From positions 1 through 53,627 of the forward strand of contig CAUESV010000013.1 of assembly GCA_959020715.1 (NCBI GenBank): a DNA stretch of 53,627 bases, in the 5' to 3' direction. Position numbers and translations under genes: made by a program. The stretch comes from an uncultured Collinsella sp. Its GTDB lineage: Bacteria; Actinomycetota; Coriobacteriia; Coriobacteriales; Coriobacteriaceae. This document shows positions 1 to 8,458 of this stretch, piece by piece (within the stretch, counting starts at the first letter, position 1; every line of letters begins with the position of its first letter). The notes under the pieces are model-generated. The model worked only from the letters and a program-made list of their open reading frames with translations, made no database searches and was not told the origin of the DNA.

Positions 1-1059
1 AACAGACCAGCGCCGCCCCTCGCTATCGGCGATTTCGCGCTGCAGGTACAGAAACCCACCGCATTCGGCGACCGTCGGCATGCCGGATTCCAGCGCGCGC
101 CGCACCGCCTCGCGCATCGGCGCGTTCTCGGAGAGCTGCCGCGCATGGAGCTCCGGGTAGCCGCCCCCCAGATAGAGGGCGCTTGTCCCCCGGGGCAACT
201 CGTTATCACGCAGGGGGCTGAAAAAGACCAGATCGCAACCCAGGTCCTCGAGCGCGCGCAGGTTCTCCTCGTAGTAGAACGAGAACACCTCATCACGCGC
301 GACGGCGACAATGGGCCGCACTCCAGCGATCGGCTCCAACCGGTAAGGTTCCTCGCGGATATCGGGTGCCGTCGCCGCTATTTCGAGCAAGCGGTCGACG
401 TCGACGCTCTTTTCCACCAGCTCGGCCATCTTGTCGATGCGCGCGGAGAGCTGCTCGACCTCGTCGGCGGTCACAAGCCCCAGATGCCGGCTTTCGAGCG
501 AGAACGCCTCGTCGGCGGGGATATTCCCCAAAACCGCGACGCCCGTGTGCTTCTCGATCGCAGGCGCCGCGTAGGCGCAGGCAGCGGCGCTCGTCTTGTT
601 CAGCACGACGCCGCGCACGTTCGCACAAGGCAGGAACTCGGCGATACCGCGGATTACGGCGGCGAGCGATAAAGACGCCCCGCGACCGTTCACCACTAAA
701 ACGACCGGCGTTTCCGTATCGCGCGCAACCTGGTAGCTGCTCGCTTCGGCCACGCCGGGCGCCATGCCGTCGTAGAAGCCCATGACCCCCTCGAGCACCG
801 CGACATCCGCGCCCGCGGCGCCGCGTGCGAGCAGGGCGCGCAGCGTCGGGGCGTCGGTGAAGAAGCCGTCTAAGTTGCCCGAGCGCGCGCCCACGACGCG
901 GCGATGAAAGAGCGGGTCAATGTAGTCGGGGCCGCATTTGAAGGCCGCGCATGCAAGGCCGCGGCGCGCGAGCGCGCGCAGGAGCGCGCACGTGACGACC
1001 GTCTTGCCGCTCCCGCTCGAGGGCGCAGCGGCCATGAAGCGCGGGATGGACGTGCTCAC
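1..1059 (-). CDS. cbiA: Cobyrinate a,c-diamide synthase CbiA (C-terminus cut by window edge)
   Basis: CbiA amidates the a and c side chains of (cobalt-)cobyrinate using glutamine and ATP. The reading frame is open from a GTG at 1057-1059 to base 1, giving 353 codons. The N-terminus has a dethiobiotin-synthetase-like P-loop (APSSGSGKT near residue 11), followed by FKCGPDYIDP and VLEGVMGFYDG, which are CbiA hallmarks. Near the left edge AECGGFLYL marks the class I glutamine amidotransferase nucleophile; the Cys codon is at 61-63. The GTG overlaps the cbiET stop by 4 nt (GTGA), so the two are translationally coupled. The family is about 450 residues long, so roughly 100 residues lie outside the window. 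Family assignment is firm; only the missing end is unknown. Confidence 0.93.
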   Translation of the reverse strand, partial: MSTSIPRFMAAAPSSGSGKTVVTCALLRALARRGLACAAFKCGPDYIDPLFHRRVVGARSGNLDGFFTDAPTLRALLARGAAGADVAVLEGVMGFYDGMAPGVAEASSYQVARDTETPVVLVVNGRGASLSLAAVIRGIAEFLPCANVRGVVLNKTSAAACAYAAPAIEKHTGVAVLGNIPADEAFSLESRHLGLVTADEVEQLSARIDKMAELVEKSVDVDRLLEIAATAPDIREEPYRLEPIAGVRPIVAVARDEVFSFYYEENLRALEDLGCDLVFFSPLRDNELPRGTSALYLGGGYPELHARQLSENAPMREAVRRALESGMPTVAECGGFLYLQREIADSEGRRWSV

Positions 1060-2405
1060 CGGGCGCCGCCTTCCCCACCTGCACCACGCGCGCTGACGAG
1101 GAACACGGGGGTTTGCGCCTTCATAAGATGGTGCGAGCCTACGGCCTCGGCACGGGCGGCCGACACCTGGCACGCCTCGAACCCCTTAAAGCGCGAACCC
1201 GAGAGGAGCGCGCACGCCTCGGTGAGCGTCTCAACGGTGACGCATGGCACGCACAGGCGAACCTGCGAGTTCTTCTCGAGCGCCGCCTCCACGATGGAGG
1301 GAAGCTCGCCCGCGCTCCCGCCGACGAACACGGCGTCGGGGACGGGCAGATTCGCGAGCGCTTCGGGGGCGACACCGGGGACCGCATGCACATTGCCGCA
1401 CCCGAATGCATCCGCGTTCTCTCGGATGAGCCGCACGCCGGCCGCGTTGCGCTCGAGCGCCCATACCGACCCCGCTCGCGCGACGAGCGCCGCCTCGATC
1501 GACACGCTCCCCGTGCCGGCGCCGACATCCCACACGGTGTCGGTCGCAGTAAGGCGCAGCTTCGCGAGCGCGACGGCGCGCACCTCCTGCTTGGTCATGG
1601 GAACGTCGCCGCGGATGAAGAGCTCGTCGGGAATGCCCGAGGAAGCGTACGGCCAGCGGGAGCCCGCGGCGCGGGATGCGCCCGCAGAGTCCGCCGCGGA
1701 AGAAGCCGCCGCGGGCGCAGACGCGCCGACCGGCGTCTCGGAGGCTGCGCCAGAGCCCGAAGGCGACCCGTCGCCGCCTGCGAACTCGATAAGCATCACG
1801 TTCAAGTCGTCGAACGTCTGACCTGCGATTTCATTTGCGGTCGCGCGGGTGATGCGCTCGTCGGGGTACGACAGGCGCTCGGCCACCGTCACGCGCGCGT
1901 CCCCGAAGCCCGCCTGCACAAGCTCGCCCGAAAGCCGCGAGGGGTCTTCCCCGCCCGACGTGGCGAGGAAGAGCTCACCTGCGCGCTCGGCCTCGGCCAC
2001 GATGTCGCACGCCACACCGTGAGCGCTCGCGAAGCGCCAATCCTGCCATGGACACGCGAGGCGCGCGGCGAGATACGACGCTGAGCTTATGCCGGGAATG
2101 ACGTGCACGTCCACCTGCGCGTCGCCGGAGAGCGCCTCCACCAGGCGGCGCGCGCCGCTGAACAGCCCCACATCGCCCGTCATCACGACCACGGCGCGCT
2201 GCCACGACACCGCATCGGTGAGCGCGGCGACGATGTCCGCCGTCTTCACGAGCTCGCATCTCACCACGTCGGGCGGCACGTCGATGCCGACAAGCGCGCG
2301 ATGAGCGCCGATGACCACGTCGGCGATGTCGATCGCGTCGAGCGCCGCGCGCGAGAGCAAGTCAGGGTTTCCAGGCCCAGCCCCGATGATCGTTACATTT
2401 CGCAT
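1056..2405 (-). CDS. cbiET: CbiE-CbiT fusion, cobalt-precorrin-7 C5 / cobalt-precorrin-6B C15 methyltransferase (decarboxylating)
   Basis: This bifunctional enzyme methylates C5 and C15 of the corrin ring and decarboxylates the C12 acetate. The start is the ATG giving MRNVTIIGAGPGNPDLL, which is the CbiE SAM-binding opening; a longer open frame upstream is an antisense shadow of cbiH. CbiE occupies about residues 1-215. CbiT follows, with GIPDELFIRGDVPMTKQEVR and the methyltransferase motif VWDVGAGTGSVSIEAAL. Between them is a low-complexity Gly/Ser/Ala stretch of roughly 45 residues (SPSGSGAASE through SRAAGSRW). The gene overlaps cbiH by 13 nt upstream and cbiA by 4 nt downstream. Function follows from the families; the linker is what is unusual. 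Confidence 0.93.
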   Translation of the reverse strand: MRNVTIIGAGPGNPDLLSRAALDAIDIADVVIGAHRALVGIDVPPDVVRCELVKTADIVAALTDAVSWQRAVVVMTGDVGLFSGARRLVEALSGDAQVDVHVIPGISSASYLAARLACPWQDWRFASAHGVACDIVAEAERAGELFLATSGGEDPSRLSGELVQAGFGDARVTVAERLSYPDERITRATANEIAGQTFDDLNVMLIEFAGGDGSPSGSGAASETPVGASAPAAASSAADSAGASRAAGSRWPYASSGIPDELFIRGDVPMTKQEVRAVALAKLRLTATDTVWDVGAGTGSVSIEAALVARAGSVWALERNAAGVRLIRENADAFGCGNVHAVPGVAPEALANLPVPDAVFVGGSAGELPSIVEAALEKNSQVRLCVPCVTVETLTEACALLSGSRFKGFEACQVSAARAEAVGSHHLMKAQTPVFLVSARGAGGEGGAR

Positions 2406-3136
2406 GGAATCTCCCGATACCCGCGCGGCGTGACCATACGGCCGCCTACGCGCTTCGTGTCCGCGTTGCCAACGAACACGGTGGTGAACATGTCGGCATC
2501 GAACTCCCCCAGCTCGGAGAGCCTGCACAAGCCCGACTGCTGCCCCTCGCGCCCGATGTTGCGTACCCAGCCGCAGAGCGTGTCGGGGGCCTTCCATTCG
2601 AGCATAATCTTCACCGCGCGCGAGAGCCTGTCGGCGCGCTTTCTGCTGCGCGGGTTGTACAAACAGATGCAGAAGTCGGCGCTCGCCACGGCGGCGAGCC
2701 TGCGCTCGATGACCTCCCACGGCGTGAGCAGGTCGGAGAGCGACATGACCGCGAAGTCGTGGGCAAGCGGGGCGCCGAGCACCGCCGACCCGCTCTGAGC
2801 CGCGGTGGCCCCGGCGATAACTTCCACGTCTACATCGGGGTAGTCCTCCGCAAGCTCCAGCACGGGGCTCGCCATGCCGTACACGCCCGCGTCACCGCTG
2901 CACACGAGCGCCACGGCTTCTCCACTCTGCGCGCGCGAAAGCGCCACGCGGCACCGTTCGACCTCGTGTATCATCGGCGTCGCGAGATGCGCCGCGTCGG
3001 GCACGGCGGCGAGCGCGAGCTCCACGTATTTCGTGTACCCCACAACGATGTCGGCCGTCTCGAGCGCGCGCCGAGCCGCAATCGTCATGCCGTCGGGGCC
3101 GCCCGGGCCGATCCCCACCACGAAGAGCTTTCCCAT
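2393..3136 (-). CDS. cbiH: Cobalt-precorrin-3 C17-methyltransferase CbiH (CobJ family)
   Basis: CbiH methylates C17 and drives ring contraction in the anaerobic B12 pathway. The protein of about 247 residues opens with GKLFVVGIGPGGPDGMT, the tetrapyrrole-methylase SAM loop. It also carries LVCSGDAGVYGMASPVLE and the CbiH signature FCICLYNPRSRKR. Two starts are possible. A GTG at 3137-3139 overlaps the cbiG stop, and an ATG follows directly at 3134-3136. AAGGAG lies 5 nt before the ATG but only 2 nt before the GTG, so the ATG is preferred. The length is that of a plain CbiH without extra domains. It sits between cbiG and cbiET in the overlapped operon. Confidence 0.93.
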   Translation of the reverse strand: MGKLFVVGIGPGGPDGMTIAARRALETADIVVGYTKYVELALAAVPDAAHLATPMIHEVERCRVALSRAQSGEAVALVCSGDAGVYGMASPVLELAEDYPDVDVEVIAGATAAQSGSAVLGAPLAHDFAVMSLSDLLTPWEVIERRLAAVASADFCICLYNPRSRKRADRLSRAVKIMLEWKAPDTLCGWVRNIGREGQQSGLCRLSELGEFDADMFTTVFVGNADTKRVGGRMVTPRGYREIPCEM

Positions 3137-4269
3137 CACCGCTCCTTAAACGAAAGTTCGATAGTTACCTTGGAAAACGCGACGGTCACGCCGCCGTGAG
3201 CGAGCTTCGGGAAGATAAGTTTGCCCCCGTCCGCGAGCGCCGCGCGCTCGCACACGTTGTCGACCCCCACCGTCGTGCGCACGAAATCAGATGGCGAAAC
3301 GCTGCCTTCGACCTGCGACAACTCATCTGCGGAATACGTCGCAAGCGGGATATTCCGCGCGCGGCAGAAGGCGAGCAGACCCTCCTCGTGCGCCTTCACG
3401 TCGATCGTCGCCGCCTCGCGCACGGACGAAGGCGAGATACCCGCCTGCCCGCACGCGAGAAGAAACGCCTCCTCGATCGCTTCGGCGCACGCACCGCGAC
3501 GGCACCCTATGCCCGCAACGATGCAGGGCACGACAAGGCGAAGCGGCTCGGGCGCAGGCGCCAGCGCCCGCACGCCCGCCGGCTTCCCCGTCTCACCGGC
3601 GGGCACGACCTTGCCCGTTGTCTCCGCCGCGCGAACGGACGCACCCGCATTCGCGCCAGCAAACGGCGACACGACGATATCGGCCCGAGCGCGGTCAGAC
3701 GCAATGTCAACCCCCTCAGGCGGCTGTCCCGAAATCGGCATATCGGAATAGAGCGCCACGCGCCCGCCCGAAAGCAGCCGCGCCGACACTCGCTTGATGG
3801 CCTCGGGATTCGAAACGGCGAGCCCCGCACGGCGCGCCCACGTATCCACCGCCCACACGCCGCGGACGTCGGTCGCCGTGGTGATGACGAGGATGGCGCC
3901 TACCGCGCATGCCACAGTTTGCGCAAGCTCGTTCGCACCGCCCAAATGCCCCGACAAAAGCGGGACGGCAAAGCGCCCCGCCTCGTCGATCGCCACAACC
4001 GCGGGATCGCTTGCCTTCGAAGCGACATGCGGCGCGATCGCCCGCACGGCGATGCCCGCCGCGCCCACGAACAGAAGCGCGTCCGACGCTTCCCACGCGA
4101 GCGCCGTCCATGCGCGCAGGTCGGCCTTCCCCTCGCCAAACCCGCGCGAGACGGAAACGTCCCAGCCAGGGTCATCTTCACCTGTCTGCGCGCAATCGGA
4201 AAGCGCGCGTGCGGTGCGCTCAGCCAACGCATACCCCCTCTCGGTGAACGCTATGCAGGAAATCCTCAT
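3136..4269 (-). CDS. cbiG: Cobalt-precorrin-5A hydrolase CbiG
   Basis: CbiG opens the delta-lactone of cobalt-precorrin-5A and releases acetaldehyde, a step found only in the anaerobic route. The 377-residue protein starts MRISCIAFTERGYALAERTA. It has the N-terminal region with LLFVGAAGIAVRAIAPHV, the core with VPLLSGHLGGANELA and VITTATDVRG, and a C-terminal CobE/CbiG-C-like domain beginning near IVAGIGCRRGACAEAI. Its ATG follows the cbiL stop with no gap and its stop overlaps the start region of cbiH. CbiG together with CbiD and CbiK identifies this as the early-cobalt pathway rather than the oxygen-dependent one. Confidence 0.93.
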   Translation of the reverse strand: MRISCIAFTERGYALAERTARALSDCAQTGEDDPGWDVSVSRGFGEGKADLRAWTALAWEASDALLFVGAAGIAVRAIAPHVASKASDPAVVAIDEAGRFAVPLLSGHLGGANELAQTVACAVGAILVITTATDVRGVWAVDTWARRAGLAVSNPEAIKRVSARLLSGGRVALYSDMPISGQPPEGVDIASDRARADIVVSPFAGANAGASVRAAETTGKVVPAGETGKPAGVRALAPAPEPLRLVVPCIVAGIGCRRGACAEAIEEAFLLACGQAGISPSSVREAATIDVKAHEEGLLAFCRARNIPLATYSADELSQVEGSVSPSDFVRTTVGVDNVCERAALADGGKLIFPKLAHGGVTVAFSKVTIELSFKER

Positions 4270-4959
4270 CTAGCGCACCACCATCGTCGAGAAGTAGCTG
4301 CCCCGATCGGGCACATCGTCGAGCGAGCGGTACACGCGCTCGCCCGGAAGCCCACAGTCCTCTACGAGCTCGGCACCGTCGAAGGCGCCCTCCTCGCGAA
4401 GGATGCGCTTCGTGTCCGCAAGCGAGCGCCGCGCCTTCATGACCACCTTCGTCCCCGGCCAGCCAATTGCGCGGCGCACGTCATCGTAGCCGCCGGGCAC
4501 GATGTGCAGAGGCGACGACATCTCGGGCGTGAGGTCGCGCTCGAGCGCCGCGGCGACCGCGCAGAAGCTCGGCACGCCGGGAATGGCGCGCGCCTCAAAC
4601 CCACGGGCGCGCACGTCGGGCGCTATGCGCTGGAAGGTGGCGTAGATGCTCGGGTCCCCCAGGTTCAGCAGCGCGACGTCGCGGGCCGCATCCAGGTGCG
4701 CGACAAGCTCGCGAACAAGCGAGGCATGCTCGGCCGCGCGGCGCTCGGCGTCGCGCGTCATCGAGAATCGCACGGGGATCACCGTCTTGCCTGTAAGATC
4801 GACGGCGCCGCGAACGATGTCGAGCGCGACCATGGCCCCGTCCGCCGTCTGCGGTGCGGCGATGACCGGACACGATTCAATTGTGCGGACGGCCTTGATC
4901 GTGAGCAGCTCGGGGTCGCCAGGCCCCGTGCCCACCCCGTACAGCACGCCTTTACTCAT
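4270..4959 (-). CDS. cbiL: Cobalt-precorrin-2 C20-methyltransferase CbiL
   Basis: CbiL adds the C20 methyl group to cobalt-precorrin-2, the first methylation after cobalt insertion. The start chosen is MSKGVLYGVGTGPGDPELLT; the longer open frame upstream is antisense to cbiD. The 229-residue product has the SAM-binding GVGTGPGDPELLTIKAV, the internal VALLNLGDPSIYATF and the IPGVPSFCAVAAAL motif typical of CbiL/CobI. It begins 8 nt inside the end of cbiD and abuts cbiG. Length matches the family (about 230). Confidence 0.94.
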   Translation of the reverse strand: MSKGVLYGVGTGPGDPELLTIKAVRTIESCPVIAAPQTADGAMVALDIVRGAVDLTGKTVIPVRFSMTRDAERRAAEHASLVRELVAHLDAARDVALLNLGDPSIYATFQRIAPDVRARGFEARAIPGVPSFCAVAAALERDLTPEMSSPLHIVPGGYDDVRRAIGWPGTKVVMKARRSLADTKRILREEGAFDGAELVEDCGLPGERVYRSLDDVPDRGSYFSTMVVR

Positions 4960-6136
4960 ACGTCGCCCCCAATTCCCCGATAACTGCATCGGCGCCCGAC
5001 GTGCGGAAAAGCTCGCGGCGCTCGGCGTCGAACACGACCGCGGCGATATCGCATGCACCCGCCGCGCGGCGGCGCAACCTGTCCTCGGTAGCCGCAGCGA
5101 GCGAGGCGCGCGCAGCGTCCCCCACGCCGGCGGCCTCGATTGCCTCGAGCGCCGCCGTGGTCGTGACCGACGACATGATCTCGCGCACGGTCCTCGCGTC
5201 CGCGCCGGCCAAGGCCGCGTGGGCGGCCAGAATCTCAGCGCGGCAGTCGGCGGTACGCGAATGGGTGTCCATGATGCCGCCCGCGACCTTCACCAGCTTG
5301 CCGATGTGTCCCACAAGAAGGACATTGGTAAATCCCTCGCGAACGCAGCAATCAATCGCATCGCCCACGAAGTTGGAGATGAAGACCACCGGCGCACCGT
5401 TTAGGTGGAAATGCCCCGAGATGAACTGCTCGCCGTAGTTGCCGGGCGTGAGCACGACTCCGCGCCGCCCCATAGCCGCATGCTGCCGGATCTCGAGCTC
5501 GATGCTGTCGCGCAAGGCAGCGAGGCTGCGCGGCTCGACGATGCCCGTCGTGCCCAGGATGGAGATGCCGCCCTCTATCCCCAGGTGCGGGTTGAAGGTC
5601 TTTTCGGCAAGGGAAACGCCCTCGGGTACCGAAATCGTCACAGCAATATTTCCAGAAAAGCCGTGCGCGGCGCACACCTCGCGCACCGCCGAAGTGATCA
5701 TCGCGCGCGGCGTCGCGTTGATGGCGGCCGCCCCCACCGGCTGCTCGAGCCCGGGCAACGTCACGCGCCCCACGCCCACGCCGCCATCGACGGAAACTTC
5801 CGATTCGCGCGTGGGCACGCCCTTGCTGCCCGCAGCGCCCGTGCCCGACCCCGCATGTTCCACGCGCGCGTACACGAGCACGCCGTCGGTCACATCGGCA
5901 TCGTCGCCTGCGTCCTTTTGCACGGCGCACTGGGCGCACCCCTCGCCGATGTATGCGTCGACCACGTCCGTCTCGACGGGCAGCCCGCCGGGCGTGACGA
6001 TCGACACGCGGCCGGCGGGCTTTCGTGACAAGAGCATCTCGCAGGCGGCCTTCGCCGCGAGCGCGGCGCAGCTCCCCGTCGTGTAGCCGCAGCGCAGGCG
6101 GGACGTCCCGGTATATATGTAGTGCTCGAAGGCCAC
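4952..6136 (-). CDS. cbiD: Cobalt-precorrin-5B C1-methyltransferase CbiD
   Basis: CbiD methylates C1 in the anaerobic pathway. The conserved opening LRCGYTTGSCAALAAKAA lies about 14 residues after a GTG at 6134-6136, which I take as the start; it is one base after the cbiF stop. The open frame extends further upstream, but only through cbiF antisense. Other CbiD marks are GLEQPVGAAAINATPRAMI, EIRQHAAMGRRGVVLTPGNYGE and LLVGHIGKLVKVAGGIMDTHS. The product is about 394 residues, a normal length. No strong ribosome-binding site is visible at the GTG, so coupling to cbiF is likely. Confidence 0.92.
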   Translation of the reverse strand: MAFEHYIYTGTSRLRCGYTTGSCAALAAKAACEMLLSRKPAGRVSIVTPGGLPVETDVVDAYIGEGCAQCAVQKDAGDDADVTDGVLVYARVEHAGSGTGAAGSKGVPTRESEVSVDGGVGVGRVTLPGLEQPVGAAAINATPRAMITSAVREVCAAHGFSGNIAVTISVPEGVSLAEKTFNPHLGIEGGISILGTTGIVEPRSLAALRDSIELEIRQHAAMGRRGVVLTPGNYGEQFISGHFHLNGAPVVFISNFVGDAIDCCVREGFTNVLLVGHIGKLVKVAGGIMDTHSRTADCRAEILAAHAALAGADARTVREIMSSVTTTAALEAIEAAGVGDAARASLAAATEDRLRRRAAGACDIAAVVFDAERRELFRTSGADAVIGELGATYE

Positions 6137-6137
6137 G

Positions 6138-6929
6138 CTAGCTGCTCGCCTTCCGATACCCCGTGGCAAACGAAGGGTCGTAAAGCTTGCTGCGCTCGTA
6201 CGACTCCGCTTGCGCGCCGTCGTGCGCAAGCCCGCCGCGAGCTCCGAGCACGCGGCCCACCACCACGAGCGCCGTGCGGTCGATGCCCTCTCGCGCGCCC
6301 GCATCGGCGAGCGTGCCCACTGTGCAGCGCACCACGCGCTCCTCAGGCCAGGTCGCCTTGTACACGAGCGCCGCCGGCTCGTCGGAGCTGCGGCCCGCGG
6401 CCAAAAGCTCGGCGGAAAGCTCGGCGAGCATACCCGAGCTCAGGAAGATGACCATAGTCGAGCCGCTTTCCGCCATGGTGCGCATGCCCTCGCCCGCGGG
6501 CATGGGGGTACGTCCGGAAAGCCGCGTGATCACGACCGACTGGCTGATTCCCGGCAGCGTGTATTCCTGGCGAAGCGCCGCCGCGGCACCGCAAAAGCTC
6601 GACACGCCGGGCACCACCTCGTAGTCCACGCCGCGCGCGTCGAGCGCGTCCATCTGCTCCTGGATGGCGCCGTACAGGCACGGGTCGCCCGTGTGCAGGC
6701 GCACCACATCCTCGCCCCGCGCATCTGCCGCGCACATCACGTCGAACACTTCCTCCAAGGTCATGTGCGCGCTGTCGTAGACGATGCAGGATTCCTTGCA
6801 CTCAGCGAGCAGCTCGGGGTTCACAAGGCTTCCCGCCCAAACGACCACGTCGGCCGCGCGCAGAAGGCGCGCCCCGCGCAGCGTGATAAGGTCGGCGGCG
6901 CCCGAGCCTGCGCCAACGATATGAATCAT
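6138..6929 (-). CDS. cbiF: Cobalt-precorrin-4 C11-methyltransferase CbiF
   Basis: CbiF methylates C11. The start is ATG at 6927-6929, preceded by GGGAGG with a 5-nt gap. The protein of about 263 residues begins MIHIVGAGSGAADLITLRG and carries VRLHTGDPCLYGAIQEQ and VPGVSSFCGAAAALRQEYTLP, the CbiF/CobM signature. It ends with a short charged tail. It is the first gene of the minus-strand cobalamin operon, and its 5' region faces the riboswitch-controlled cbiK unit. A candidate -10 on this strand (TATGAT, 7085-7090) overlaps the plus-strand -10; no good -35 is seen. Confidence 0.94.
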   Translation of the reverse strand: MIHIVGAGSGAADLITLRGARLLRAADVVVWAGSLVNPELLAECKESCIVYDSAHMTLEEVFDVMCAADARGEDVVRLHTGDPCLYGAIQEQMDALDARGVDYEVVPGVSSFCGAAAALRQEYTLPGISQSVVITRLSGRTPMPAGEGMRTMAESGSTMVIFLSSGMLAELSAELLAAGRSSDEPAALVYKATWPEERVVRCTVGTLADAGAREGIDRTALVVVGRVLGARGGLAHDGAQAESYERSKLYDPSFATGYRKASS

Positions 6930-7060
6930 CCGAGCCTCCCCTTCCCGTTTCTCATCGCAACCGTTTACGCCGCCATTCGCGCAGCGGGCAAAACACGGCG
7001 CCTGCGGCGGCAATCGGCGCAAATACGCAGGCAGGAGGCGCAATGCAGCCCGCCCTGGCT

Positions 7061-7089
7061 TTGACACGTTCACAAGTGCCCACTATCAT
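7061..7089 (+). promoter_or_regulatory. Sigma-70-type promoter for the cbiK-transporter unit
   Basis: TTGACA at 7061-7066 and TATCAT at 7084-7089 are separated by exactly 17 nt. Transcription would begin near 7096, about 40 nt before the riboswitch core. The -10 lies in the palindrome ACTATCATAGT, so the opposite strand also reads a -10-like TATGAT. Confidence 0.75.
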
Positions 7090-7135
7090 AGTAAAAGTTT
7101 CGGCAACGAGCATATGACAATCGGATAAAAGGAAA

Positions 7136-7270
7136 TGACCGGCGCGGCGCCCGCACAGCCCGCGCTGGCTTGCGGAGGGAACCAGGTGGGAATCCTGGGC
7201 AAGGGACATTACTGTATAGGACGCGCGGGCGAACCGCCTCGCGCCCCAAGCCAGACTGCTTCGCCTTTTC
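7136..7270 (+). promoter_or_regulatory. Cobalamin riboswitch upstream of cbiK
   Basis: Conserved cobalamin-riboswitch blocks appear in the right order on the plus strand. They are GAGGGAACCAGGTGGGAATC (from 7175), then GGGC, ACATTACTGTATAGG and, after a GC-rich variable arm, CCAAGCCAGACTGC (7247-7260), a B12-box-like 3' element. It lies between a strong promoter and cbiK, which suits B12 feedback on cobalt chelation and uptake. The expression platform is not clear. ACCCCGAGGGGT with a following T-rich stretch (about 7305-7328), or occlusion of the cbiK ribosome-binding site, are both possible. The outer stem boundaries are approximate. Confidence 0.85.
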
Positions 7271-7387
7271 CTCACGGCATCGCCGTGGCGTTAGCTCCTT
7301 GTGAACCCCGAGGGGTGCGCTTTTCTTTCGCTTGTGCCGACAAGCAACTGTCGCCGGGGGACCGGCAAACCGAGGAAAGGAAAAACC

Positions 7388-8314
7388 ATGTCCGACCAGA
7401 TGTCACGCCGCGGCTTCATGGGCGCCGCAGCAACCGGAGCCGTCGCGCTCGCCGGAGTCGCGCTCGCGGGCTGCTCCAAAACCTCCGCGAGTTCCGAGAA
7501 ATCGAGTGAAAAGGAGAAGGCCGTGAAGCCGGTCATCCTCGTCACGAGCTTCGGCACGAGCTACAACGACTCGCGCCACATCACCATCGGCGCCATCGAA
7601 GACGCTATCCGCGAGAAGTACTGGCAGGACTACGACATCCGCCGCGCCTTCACCGCGCAGATCATCATCGACAAGCTGAAGAAGCGCGACGGTATCACGA
7701 TTGACAACATGACCGAGGCGCTCGACCGCTGTGTGGAAGACGGCGTGAAGGAAATCGTCGTGCAGCCGACGCATCTCATGGCTGGCCTGGAATACGCCGA
7801 CGTGAAAGACGAGCTCGACAAGTACGCCGACAAGTTCGACAAGATCTCGCTCGGCGACCCGCTGCTCACCTCCGACGACGACTACAAGAAGGTGGCCGCA
7901 GCCATTAAGGAGAACATGGCGTCCTTCGACGACGGCAAGACGGCGCTGTGCCTCATGGGCCACGGCACCGAAGCCGATTCCAACGCCGACTATGCCAAGA
8001 TGCAAGAAGTGTTCAAGAACGAGGGCTTGACGCAGTTCTTCGTCGGCACTGTCGAGGCTGAACCGACCTGCGAGGATGTTATCGCCGCCGCGAGCGCCGC
8101 AGGGTACAAGAAGGCCGTGCTCGCGCCGTTCATGGTGGTCGCGGGCGACCACGCGAACAACGACATGGCAGACGAGACCGACCCCGACAGCTGGGCTGCG
8201 AAGTTCGTGGCCGCCGGCTTCGAAGTGACGTGCCTGCTCCAGGGTCTGGGACAGAACGCCGCGGTCGACGACATCTACGTCTCGCACGTGGACGACGCCA
8301 TCGCCAAGCTGTAA
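7388..8314 (+). CDS. cbiK: Exported lipoprotein sirohydrochlorin cobaltochelatase CbiK
   Basis: CbiK inserts Co2+ into sirohydrochlorin (factor II) without ATP. The ATG at 7388 has GAGGAAAGG upstream. The chelatase domain spans about residues 46-308: PVILVTSFGTSYNDSR, PTHLMAGLEY (His129), LMGHGTEADSNADY (His192) and VVAGDHANNDMA (His255), the last two matching the CbiK catalytic or metal-binding histidines. Unlike the usual cytoplasmic enzyme, the N-terminus has a twin-arginine motif (SRRGFM, residues 6-11), a hydrophobic stretch and a lipobox LAGC with Cys29. This predicts Tat export and lipid anchoring outside the membrane. Periplasmic CbiK forms are known in Desulfovibrio. The gene leads a riboswitch-controlled unit with a BtuF/BtuC/BtuD-like transporter. 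Confidence 0.92.
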   Translation: MSDQMSRRGFMGAAATGAVALAGVALAGCSKTSASSEKSSEKEKAVKPVILVTSFGTSYNDSRHITIGAIEDAIREKYWQDYDIRRAFTAQIIIDKLKKRDGITIDNMTEALDRCVEDGVKEIVVQPTHLMAGLEYADVKDELDKYADKFDKISLGDPLLTSDDDYKKVAAAIKENMASFDDGKTALCLMGHGTEADSNADYAKMQEVFKNEGLTQFFVGTVEAEPTCEDVIAAASAAGYKKAVLAPFMVVAGDHANNDMADETDPDSWAAKFVAAGFEVTCLLQGLGQNAAVDDIYVSHVDDAIAKL

Positions 8315-8458
8315 ACTCGCCGCGCACGGGGGCGCCGGTCGTGTCCCCGTGCAACGGGCATGCGCCTTCCCCGACTGACGGCGCATGCCCGTTGCATTCG
8401 CATCCCGCCCACCCACCGCACGGCGCGGACGGTCGAAGCGATTGAAAGGAACCACTCC

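Noticed and set aside
904..1821. Long plus-strand open frame opposite cbiA and cbiET
   Set aside because: Shadow of high-GC coding DNA: its protein is low-complexity Arg/Ala/Ser-rich, while the minus-strand frame gives clear CbiA and CbiET motifs.
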